Source of the DNA: JAZDFP01 sp043801445
Lineage (GTDB): Bacteria > Planctomycetota > MHYJ01 > JACQXL01
Direction: 5' to 3'
Assembly (NCBI GenBank): GCA_043801445.1
Contig: JAZDMB010000037.1
Coordinates: 1-14,163 of the forward strand
Length of the DNA stretch: 14,163 nucleotides
Position 1 is the stretch's first letter. Each line of letters begins with the position of its first letter. Below, piece by piece: positions 7,138 to 13,250 of the stretch. The notes under the pieces were generated by a model. That model was not told the origin of the DNA. It searched no databases and was given only the letters and a program-made list of their open reading frames with translations. Made by a program: the position numbers and the translations under genes.

Positions 7138-8151
7138 TCAATCATCCTTATGATTTAATGTATTTACCCCGTTATTGCTTATTTTGGTTATTTTAATTAA
7201 TTCACCGCTTGGAAGAAGAGGCAGCACTTCTATATTAGTCACTTTTTGACGCAGGGAATTATTTATTAATAGTTCTCTTGAAACACCGAGATTCTCGAAT
7301 GAAATGATTCCGACAGTAATTTTAGGCTGGTTATCTTTTGTTGTATCCGGTGAATCCGTCCCTTGCGTGCAAGGGATGGGTGAAACAGACTGATTACCTT
7401 CAATCAGCAGGGTTATTCTGAAAATATGCCAGGGACGATTTCCGTTATCAGAACATATTTTCCATGTTTCATTAATTACTTCAGTAAATTCCCGGATGTC
7501 TTTTTCGGAGAAGTTTAACCATTGGGATTGGGATTTAATCAATGATTCCAGCCAGATAGCATTATCAGATGAGCCGGATAGTTTTATTTCCATTGTTCTG
7601 TATCTGCGTGAAAGAAATGCCTTGACTTTTCCGTCTTGATCGGCAGAGAAACAGGTATTGCAATGCTGGCAGCGATATTTTGCCGGTTTGCTGATTTCCA
7701 AAACAACCTGGCAGGAAGGGCACTTGAATTTTGACGGGTATCGTAATTGCTTGTCGTCTTTATACAATTCGCTTTCTTGTATACTGACGATGGCATCTTT
7801 ATCGCTATTGAAAGTCTCGAAGACATTATTTATACCGACCATGTTAAACACATCCCATATATAAGAAGGGATGTGAGTCAGTCTGATATCGCCGCCCCGG
7901 TCGCGGTATTTCTGGGCATATTTTATCAGAGTTCCGATGCCTGATGATGAAATATATTTTAAATCGGCCAGGTTAATAATAAGCCTGCTCAACTTCTTTT
8001 CTAAAAGTTCCGAAAGAGTGGTTTCAAATACCTGAATAGTGTTAATGTCAATAGGACCTCTTGCTTTTATAACAGTGCAATACTTTTCTCCGGTCGGAGA
8101 ATCTTTCGTTCCTAAGGGGATAGTTTGTTGGTAAAATTCCAGTAATTGCAT
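7138..8151 (-). CDS. STAS-domain regulator with zinc ribbon and anti-sigma-kinase-like C-terminus
   Basis: A probable partner-switching regulator. Residues 1-125 are a STAS domain of the anti-sigma-factor antagonist type (SpoIIAA/RsbV fold): YISSSGIGTL at 67-75 holds the usual phosphorylation site, best candidate Ser70, followed by a typical amphipathic helix and VFNMVGINNVFETF. Residues 144-164 form a zinc ribbon with Cys144, Cys147, Cys161 and Cys164 (CxxC-x13-CxxC). Residues about 180-325 resemble a HATPase-like anti-sigma kinase: FTEVINETWKICSDNG may be a degenerate N-box, but no clear glycine-rich ATP-lid motif is visible, so kinase activity is doubtful. Residues 256-272 are a low-conservation insert encoded partly by a palindrome. 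No sigma factor or PP2C phosphatase gene is nearby. The 131-residue gene follows after 40 bp. The ATG at 8151 lacks a Shine-Dalgarno. Confidence 0.8.
   Translation of the reverse strand: MQLLEFYQQTIPLGTKDSPTGEKYCTVIKARGPIDINTIQVFETTLSELLEKKLSRLIINLADLKYISSSGIGTLIKYAQKYRDRGGDIRLTHIPSYIWDVFNMVGINNVFETFNSDKDAIVSIQESELYKDDKQLRYPSKFKCPSCQVVLEISKPAKYRCQHCNTCFSADQDGKVKAFLSRRYRTMEIKLSGSSDNAIWLESLIKSQSQWLNFSEKDIREFTEVINETWKICSDNGNRPWHIFRITLLIEGNQSVSPIPCTQGTDSPDTTKDNQPKITVGIISFENLGVSRELLINNSLRQKVTNIEVLPLLPSGELIKITKISNNGVNTLNHKDD
7359..7376. repeat. Perfect short palindrome inside the STAS regulator gene
   Basis: TCCCTTGC (7359-7366) and GCAAGGGA (7369-7376) are perfect 8-bp arms around GT. On the coding strand they encode IPCTQGTD (residues 259-265) in a non-conserved loop of the kinase-like domain. 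Confidence 0.7.
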
Positions 8152-8214
8152 ATCATAATTTAATACACGATAGATGTTTCGTTGTCAAGATTTATAGTTA
8201 TAGTAGGAAAGTAT

Positions 8215-8303
8215 AAACACGAATAGCACGAATAAAAGCGAATCACACGAATTATACCGAAATTATTCGGGTTATTCGTGTCACATTCGTCTTATTCGTG
8301 TTT
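8215..8303. repeat. ACACGAAT-type intergenic repeat with 11-bp inverted ends
   Basis: AAACACGAATA (8215-8225) and TATTCGTGTTT (8293-8303) are perfect inverted ends. Inside are further direct units (GCACGAATA, GCGAATCA, CACACGAAT), an inverted ATTCGTGT and ATTCGTC, and a central CCGAA/TTCGG pair, so the whole could fold into one long hairpin. It almost fills the 161-bp gap between the aspartate kinase and STAS genes. The unit AATCTGTGGTTA at 8304-8315 runs into the aspartate kinase stop codon. No T-run makes it a classic terminator. Confidence 0.8.
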
Positions 8304-8312
8304 AATCTGTGG

Positions 8313-9770
8313 TTATCCCGAAGTTTTCGTAAAGAATTCCCGGTAGAGAAGAGTAATAGTTTTCTTGAGGTCTTTACCGTTAATAAGAAAATAACCCGCG
8401 GCTGATGAAGCGCCGGTTGATATCAGCCCAATATTAATATTACCTTTGGAAATTGCCTGAAAGACTCGGGCGGCTAATCCTTTGGTTCCGACTAAACCTT
8501 CACCGACCAATCCGATAAGCGCCTGATTCCTGACCTTTTCAAATCCGGAAACCAATTTGATTTTTGTCCGATTAAGAATTGAGTAACCGTCATCAAAATC
8601 TTCTTTGCCTAATACTAATCCGATGCCGGTTGGAGCGGATACAATGGTTTTTATATTGATATTTTTATCTAATAAACACCGCGTGATTTCCTGGATTACT
8701 TCCGGGTCATAACCGAATCCTGCTCCGTAACCGTGGACTTTTATCAGACCGATACTCGTTTCGTAAGTGATACCTTTAATCGCTGCTTTCCCGTTGTGTT
8801 TAATAGGGTGATTGTATATTTTGGTCCCTTTTTTAGAAGGAGCAAAAGTGTTCCTGATAACGATAGGAATGTTTTTCAATAATACCGGTTCGACTGTTCT
8901 GGGGTGAAGAATAGTGCTGCCGAAATAAGCAAGTTCAACAGCTTCTTTATAGGAAAGAGTTTCTATTAAGCCGGCTGAAGGAATAATATCCGGATTGACA
9001 CTCATGAAACCGTCGACATCCTTCCAGATTTCCAAAACATCAGCATTAAGCGCGTAAGATATGATGGCCGCGCTATAATCACTGCCACCGCGGCCGAAAG
9101 TGGTCGTTTGCCCTGAAGCATCACATCCGAAATAACCTGTAATTATAGGAGTAATGCCTTGTTTTATCAAAGGCAACAAATGTTTTCTTATATTGCGGCG
9201 GGCAATCGGTAAATTTGCCGATGCTCTGCCGAAATAACCGTCTGTAATTAAACCTATTTTATCTGTTTCTATGATTTTAGAATCAATACCAAGATGATGC
9301 AGAGCCTCGGCAATAACAATGACAGAAAGCCGTTCACCGAAACTGAGTATTAAATCGCGCGAGCGTTCTGTTATTTCATCCGTATAACTTAAGCCGTTAA
9401 ATAATCTTTCTAATTGACGGCATTGTTTATCGATCAGATGATAAGTCTCCGGCCGAACCTGCCTTGCCGTCAGGCAGGTAGTCGAAAAAGACCTGCCCGC
9501 CGTGGCGTCATTTGCGCCACTATGGCAGGCGGGTATGGCTTGTTCCAAAAAGGACAGATGATTTTTCTTCAGGTTGGAAATAAAGCTGCTGACCCCGCCT
9601 CTGCGCGCAGGGGCTGGGTTATTCAGCAAGTCATTTAATTTGTCCGTAACATTATTAAAAGCGGAGAGCACTATAGCTTTAGGGGATTCGGTAGAAACAA
9701 TAATCCGGCATATCTGCTTTAATGAATTGCCGTCTTTAAGGCTTGCACCGCCGAATTTTAGAACTTTCAT
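8313..9770 (-). CDS. lysC: Aspartate kinase (monofunctional, two ACT domains)
   Basis: Phosphorylates L-aspartate with ATP, the first step to lysine, threonine and methionine; cytoplasmic. The amino-acid kinase domain (residues 1-320) shows KFGGAS at 5-10, FGERLS at 144-149, TFGRGGSDYSAA at 224-235, WKDVDGFMSVNP at 249-260 and ELAYFGSTILHP at 279-290. Two ACT domains follow at about 340-400 and 415-480 (GLVGEGLVG; ISTGASSAAGYFLI), so feedback control by lysine or threonine is likely but cannot be assigned. Length 485 is slightly above the usual 400-460 for single-function enzymes. The excess is explained by two palindrome-encoded inserts, at residues about 50-62 and 79-107, both in the variable region before the FGERLS block. 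The symbol is by family only. The ATG at 9770 is supported by MKVLKFGG; no clear Shine-Dalgarno. Divergent from the FG-GAP gene, 63 bp apart. Confidence 0.95.
   Translation of the reverse strand: MKVLKFGGASLKDGNSLKQICRIIVSTESPKAIVLSAFNNVTDKLNDLLNNPAPARRGGVSSFISNLKKNHLSFLEQAIPACHSGANDATAGRSFSTTCLTARQVRPETYHLIDKQCRQLERLFNGLSYTDEITERSRDLILSFGERLSVIVIAEALHHLGIDSKIIETDKIGLITDGYFGRASANLPIARRNIRKHLLPLIKQGITPIITGYFGCDASGQTTTFGRGGSDYSAAIISYALNADVLEIWKDVDGFMSVNPDIIPSAGLIETLSYKEAVELAYFGSTILHPRTVEPVLLKNIPIVIRNTFAPSKKGTKIYNHPIKHNGKAAIKGITYETSIGLIKVHGYGAGFGYDPEVIQEITRCLLDKNINIKTIVSAPTGIGLVLGKEDFDDGYSILNRTKIKLVSGFEKVRNQALIGLVGEGLVGTKGLAARVFQAISKGNINIGLISTGASSAAGYFLINGKDLKKTITLLYREFFTKTSG
9457..9534. repeat. 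Tandem pair of GC-rich hairpin elements inside aspartate kinase
   Basis: Hairpin 1: ACCTGCCT (9457-9464) and AGGCAGGT (9472-9479), 7-base loop. Hairpin 2 spans 9491-9534: ACCTGCCCGCC opposite GGCAGGCGGGT (one wobble, one mismatch), with an inner perfect GTGGCG (9502-9507) and CGCCAC (9515-9520). Both begin ACCTGCC and are likely related. The 78-bp span is a multiple of three and is read as a non-conserved stretch around residues 79-105 of the enzyme. Confidence 0.85.
9592..9619. repeat. 28-bp imperfect palindrome inside aspartate kinase
   Basis: Centred on the perfect CTGCGCGCAG at 9601-9610, pairing continues out to 9592 and 9619 with one G-T wobble and one mismatch. It encodes NPAPARRGG (residues 51-59), in a region that is variable in aspartate kinases. 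Confidence 0.75.
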
Positions 9771-9833
9771 CTGTATCTTACGGTTAAGTATTTTATTTGC
9801 GAGGTATAAATTTCTTGGATATTAAAACAAATA

Positions 9834-11558
9834 ATGATAGTATATGCGATTATGTCCAGAAAATTATTCTGCTTTAAATTCATATCGGTTGTTTTTGTGC
9901 TGATAATTATCATTTTATTTGTTACTCCATCACCGGTTATGTTCGCCACAGAGCGGGGTGACTTGGATGAGGAAACACAACCTGTAGGATTAGAGCATTT
10001 TATCATCAAAGAGATTCCCCTGAATGGCGTTACCAGTTCGGTAAAATTGATAGACCTCAATCATGACGGCATTAAAGAAATTATCTATTTGTATGAAGCA
10101 GTAACATCACCTACGGCAACAAGTAACGGAACGAATGAAGAAACAATCAGCCAGATATTGCGCCAGGATTCATTATATCTGCACATACTCTTCTTCGACC
10201 GTTCGATTAATGAATACCGTTCGAAACAGATTATAAAAGTTCCGGCCGGCGCGGGGATTATCAGCATCGGCAACTATACCGTAGCGATAGGAAAAGAGAT
10301 TGCCTTTTATACAACAAGCGGTATTTTTTGTTACCAGCGTTTCGGTCCCTCTGGGCAACAGGGCGAGGTTCAGGGGAGTCCCGCAAGGGGCGAAAATGAT
10401 GATATTTATGCGGAAACTCCGGTTCAGTTGATTCAGGACCCGACTATTTTCCATGCGGTTGAAAGATATTATCCGAATCCGATTCTGCAGGAAGGCGAGG
10501 ATATAAACAATGACGGCACAGATGATTTTATTATACCGACCAGAGCAGGTTATTTGATTTGTCGGGGACCGTATCAAAACGGCACCCCGGCCAAAAAACA
10601 GATTATCGAACAACCGCCATCGCAATCAATTAAAACAACAAGGGATACCTTTGTAACTATTGCATCTTATTTCCCGAATATTTCCCTGATAGATTTGAAT
10701 GGTGATAAGGCTAAAGATATCATATTGGGATTTAATGACAGATTGAGTTATTACTTTCAGAATAAAATGAATTCATCCTTCCCGGCAGAACCATCAGGCG
10801 AATTCCGTTTAGATTTTCTCACCCCGCCTGATAATAAAAACGGCAGTAATGTATTGCTTTATTCAAATCAATTCTGCGATATAAATGCGGATGGCGTTAT
10901 GGATTTGGTTATTGCCTCAACCAGCGGTGATTTATCCGATATCGGAAATCTGGTAACACGGATATTTATTTTTATTGCCGATTCTTCGCAACCGGCAAAA
11001 ATCTACCCGGATAATCCCGCTCAGGTGATAAATATAAAAGGTATTTGTCCGTTGTGGCATATTACTGAAATAAACGGCGATGCCTATCCCGATTTATTCA
11101 TAACATGGTTCAAGGTGACAATGGGCTCGAATATAAAAAAGGCGATTCTGCGGTATATTCCCATAACCTATCAGATTAGTCTCAATAGGCCCACTAAACT
11201 ATTCTCGGTTGCGCCGGATTATGAACGGATTATAAATTTTCCTGTTAATGCTATCACCAAAGGCGCCGGATATTTTTCACATATTTACTTTGGATATGAC
11301 TTTAATAATGATAGCCGGACCGACCTTTTGACGATATCCGGACCGGAGAAAAATAAGGGGGTACTCGTTATCTATGCCGGCAGACCCAAGGAAAGACTCA
11401 CCAGACCGGATGGCGTAAGCTTCGAGAAGGACGAGTTTCTTTTATATCCCTGCAGAATACCCGATAAGGTTATCGTCTCTGACCTGAGTGATGACGGGAA
11501 GAATGATATAATTTTACAATATAAATCACGGCTCATCACATTGATTAAAACGAAGTAA
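9834..11558 (+). CDS. Secreted FG-GAP/VCBS repeat protein
   Basis: A secreted or surface beta-propeller-like protein of unknown ligand. A signal peptide is evident: basic MSRKLFCFKF, a long hydrophobic core (FISVVFVLIIIILFV) and likely cleavage near VMFA (about residue 38). Seven calcium-loop motifs of FG-GAP/VCBS type follow: DLNHDGIKEI (74), DINNDGTDDF (223), DLNGDKAKDI (287), DINADGVMDL (349), EINGDAYPDL (412), DFNNDSRTDL (489) and DLSDDGKNDI (550). Seven copies would suit a seven-bladed propeller, though spacing is uneven (the first gap is about 150 residues). Residues about 169-187 are a palindrome-associated insert. Two starts are possible, 9834 and 9852 in the same frame; the later gives a more typical signal peptide, and neither has a Shine-Dalgarno. 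TATAAA at 9805-9810 could be a -10 box, without a good -35. Divergent from aspartate kinase. Confidence 0.88.
   Translation: MIVYAIMSRKLFCFKFISVVFVLIIIILFVTPSPVMFATERGDLDEETQPVGLEHFIIKEIPLNGVTSSVKLIDLNHDGIKEIIYLYEAVTSPTATSNGTNEETISQILRQDSLYLHILFFDRSINEYRSKQIIKVPAGAGIISIGNYTVAIGKEIAFYTTSGIFCYQRFGPSGQQGEVQGSPARGENDDIYAETPVQLIQDPTIFHAVERYYPNPILQEGEDINNDGTDDFIIPTRAGYLICRGPYQNGTPAKKQIIEQPPSQSIKTTRDTFVTIASYFPNISLIDLNGDKAKDIILGFNDRLSYYFQNKMNSSFPAEPSGEFRLDFLTPPDNKNGSNVLLYSNQFCDINADGVMDLVIASTSGDLSDIGNLVTRIFIFIADSSQPAKIYPDNPAQVINIKGICPLWHITEINGDAYPDLFITWFKVTMGSNIKKAILRYIPITYQISLNRPTKLFSVAPDYERIINFPVNAITKGAGYFSHIYFGYDFNNDSRTDLLTISGPEKNKGVLVIYAGRPKERLTRPDGVSFEKDEFLLYPCRIPDKVIVSDLSDDGKNDIILQYKSRLITLIKTK
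10340..10395. repeat. Structured GC-rich insert inside the FG-GAP gene
   Basis: TTTCG (10340-10344) and CGAAA (10391-10395) close a segment containing a stem GTCCC (10378-10382), tetraloop GCAA and GGGGC (10387-10391), plus a weaker CCTCTG hairpin around 10348-10368. The stems compete, so not all form together. It encodes about FGPSGQQGEVQGSPARGEN, unlike the Asp/Asn-rich blades around it. Arms are shorter than in the other elements. Confidence 0.5.
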
Positions 11559-11569
11559 TTATTTAACTT

Positions 11570-11761
11570 AGCCGCAGATTCCGCAGATTAAATCAGTGTT
11601 CCAAAATGGGATAAATAATTTATATTTAGGTCCAAATTCTACCGATTGAATTTTAATTAAAGAGTAAGCTGATTTAGCTGATTATCCGTTTAATCCGTCT
11701 TATCTGTTTAATCCGCTTACTATCTTACACCGATTAAATTAAATCCGTGTAATCTGCGGCT
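11570..11761. repeat. 192-bp AATCCG/CAGATT-type intergenic repeat region with 11-bp inverted ends
   Basis: AGCCGCAGATT (11570-11580) and AATCTGCGGCT (11751-11761) are perfect inverted ends. Inside are direct units such as CCGCAGATTAAA at the left and repeated GTTTAATCCG, CTGATT and CCGTGTAATCTG at the right, phased at about 10 bp. It fills most of the 232-bp gap between the FG-GAP gene and folC; no gene or RNA is seen there. The folC start follows 30 bp later. Confidence 0.75.
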
Positions 11762-11790
11762 TGCTGTAATCTGTTAATGTATTATCAAAT

Positions 11791-13062
11791 ATGAAACTCA
11801 AATCATATTCACAGGCATATCAATATCTCTGCCGGTTCACCGATTATGAACGGATGGCGAAAATCCATTATAATCAGACCGCCTATAATCTAAAACGAAT
11901 GAGATGGCTGCTTGATGCTATAGGAAACCCCCAGAACAAATTGCGGTGTATCCATATTGCCGGCACCAAAGGCAAGGGTTCAACCGCGATGATGACTGCG
12001 CAGATTCTTGCCTCAGCCGGTTATAGCGTCGGGCTTTATACCTCGCCCCATCTTACGGACCTGAGGGAAAGAATTCAGGTATGGACTAAAAATAAACAAT
12101 CACTTATCTCAGAACCCGAATTTGCCAATCTGATGAATTACTTGGCAAACAAAATACGAATTCCGCATTCGCACCAGCCCACATTTTTCGAACTGATGAC
12201 CGCATTGGGATTTTTATATTTCGCCCGGAAGAAAACAGATTTCGCGGTGATAGAGGTCGGACTCGGCGGCAGATTGGATGCGACCAATCTTATTACACCG
12301 CTGGTCAGCGTCATTACCCGCATCGATTTTGACCATACGGATAAATTAGGCAATACCATAAAGAGAATTGCTTATGAAAAAGCGGGTATTATTAAAAAGG
12401 GGATTCCGGTGGTGACATTCAGCCAAAAAAGCGCCGCAGATGAAGTAATCAAGCACCAAGCAAAGCTGAAAAACGCAGAACTTTTTGTTGCAGAGATGAC
12501 TGAAACCGAAAAACTAAAAACCAAAAACTCTCTTAGAGTCTTAGGTATTCATCAAACAGAAAATTGTTCGTTAGCGCTTGGTGTAATCAAGGTTCTTAAC
12601 CGGAAAAAATATACTCATATTAATCCGACGGCGATAAAAAGCGCCCTGAGTAAATTACAATTACCTGCCCGGTTGGAATCAGTAACGCCCGGAATAATAA
12701 TTGACAGCGCTCACAATCCGCTTTCTATCAGGGCGACCGCAGAGACTGTCAGGAAAATGAAATACCGGAATCTTATTCTGATTCTTGCCATCTCGCGTGA
12801 TAAGGAAATAGCAAAGATGTTAGACATCATAATCCCGATAGCAAATATAGTCATTCTGACCAAAACCAATCATCCCCGTTTATTACAACCGGAAGAATTT
12901 TCTAAATATTTACCGCCTCCTCAGGTGAATAAGATTGTATTATTAGAATCTGACTACAAAAAGGCATTGGAGATGGCTCAGAGATTAGCCGGGGAAAAAG
13001 ATTTGATTTTAATTACCGGTTCATTCTATCTGGCTGGCGAGATGAAACGAATCTTCTCTTAA
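11791..13062 (+). CDS. folC: Bifunctional folylpolyglutamate synthase/dihydrofolate synthase
   Basis: ATP-dependent Mur-ligase-family enzyme that adds glutamate to dihydropteroate and/or to reduced folates; cytoplasmic. Motifs in order: P-loop HIAGTKGKGST (residues 55-65), TSPHL (84-88), TFFELMT (131-137), IEVGLGGRLDATN (154-166), ITRIDFDHTDKLGNT with His182, then AYEKAGIIKKGIP with Lys197, the position of the carbamylated lysine in this family. The C-terminal domain shows DSAHNPLS, where the Ser replaces the more usual Gly of DGAHNP, and TGSFYLAGE near the end. Length 423 is normal for FolC. Whether it has both activities cannot be told from the sequence. The ATG at 11791 has no Shine-Dalgarno; MKLKSYSQAYQYL is a typical N-terminus. 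No accD or other folate gene is adjacent. No terminator is visible after it. Confidence 0.95.
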   Translation: MKLKSYSQAYQYLCRFTDYERMAKIHYNQTAYNLKRMRWLLDAIGNPQNKLRCIHIAGTKGKGSTAMMTAQILASAGYSVGLYTSPHLTDLRERIQVWTKNKQSLISEPEFANLMNYLANKIRIPHSHQPTFFELMTALGFLYFARKKTDFAVIEVGLGGRLDATNLITPLVSVITRIDFDHTDKLGNTIKRIAYEKAGIIKKGIPVVTFSQKSAADEVIKHQAKLKNAELFVAEMTETEKLKTKNSLRVLGIHQTENCSLALGVIKVLNRKKYTHINPTAIKSALSKLQLPARLESVTPGIIIDSAHNPLSIRATAETVRKMKYRNLILILAISRDKEIAKMLDIIIPIANIVILTKTNHPRLLQPEEFSKYLPPPQVNKIVLLESDYKKALEMAQRLAGEKDLILITGSFYLAGEMKRIFS

Positions 13063-13093
13063 CCTACCTTCTACATACTATATACTAATATTC

Positions 13094-13115
13094 AATCCGT
13101 GTAATCTGTGGCTAA
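13094..13115. repeat. Copy of the AATCCGTGTAATCTG intergenic repeat
   Basis: AATCCGTGTAATCTGTGGCT (13094-13113) matches 11742-11761 with one mismatch. It lies 31 bp after the folC stop. Confidence 0.7.
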
Positions 13116-13162
13116 TTCCTTAAACCTGTCGGAGATGTTTGGTATATTAACAACGAAATTGC

Positions 13163-13190
13163 TTGACTTTATGGAATAAGAGAATATAGT
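13163..13190 (+). promoter_or_regulatory. Candidate sigma-70-type promoter for the lipoprotein gene
   Basis: TTGACT (13163-13168), 16-base spacer, TATAGT (13185-13190). The predicted start near 13197 leaves a leader of about 54 bases that contains the strong ribosome site. It is the best promoter match in the window, but by sequence only. Confidence 0.55.
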
Positions 13191-13237
13191 TTAATAAGTG
13201 GTAATTCCGAAAAATCTGAATTCTAATAAATAAAAAA

Positions 13238-13243
13238 GGAGAG
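13238..13243 (+). promoter_or_regulatory. Strong Shine-Dalgarno site of the lipoprotein gene
   Basis: AGGAGA, with AGGAG ending 8 bases before the ATG at 13251. It decides the start against the out-of-frame ATG at 13244. It is the only strong Shine-Dalgarno seen ahead of any gene start that can be inspected here. Confidence 0.75.
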
Positions 13244-13250
13244 ATGAAAT

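Noticed and set aside
9767..10060. 97-residue minus-strand frame over the start of the FG-GAP gene
   Set aside because: Antisense to the signal peptide and first calcium-loop motif; no domain features.
10173..10625. 150-residue minus-strand frame within the FG-GAP gene
   Set aside because: Antisense to a well-supported secreted protein and lacking any recognisable motif.
11559..11790. CRISPR array or RNA gene in the repeat-rich gap before folC
   Set aside because: Units are only about 10 bp and variable, without spacers of constant length, and no tRNA or riboswitch-like fold is evident.
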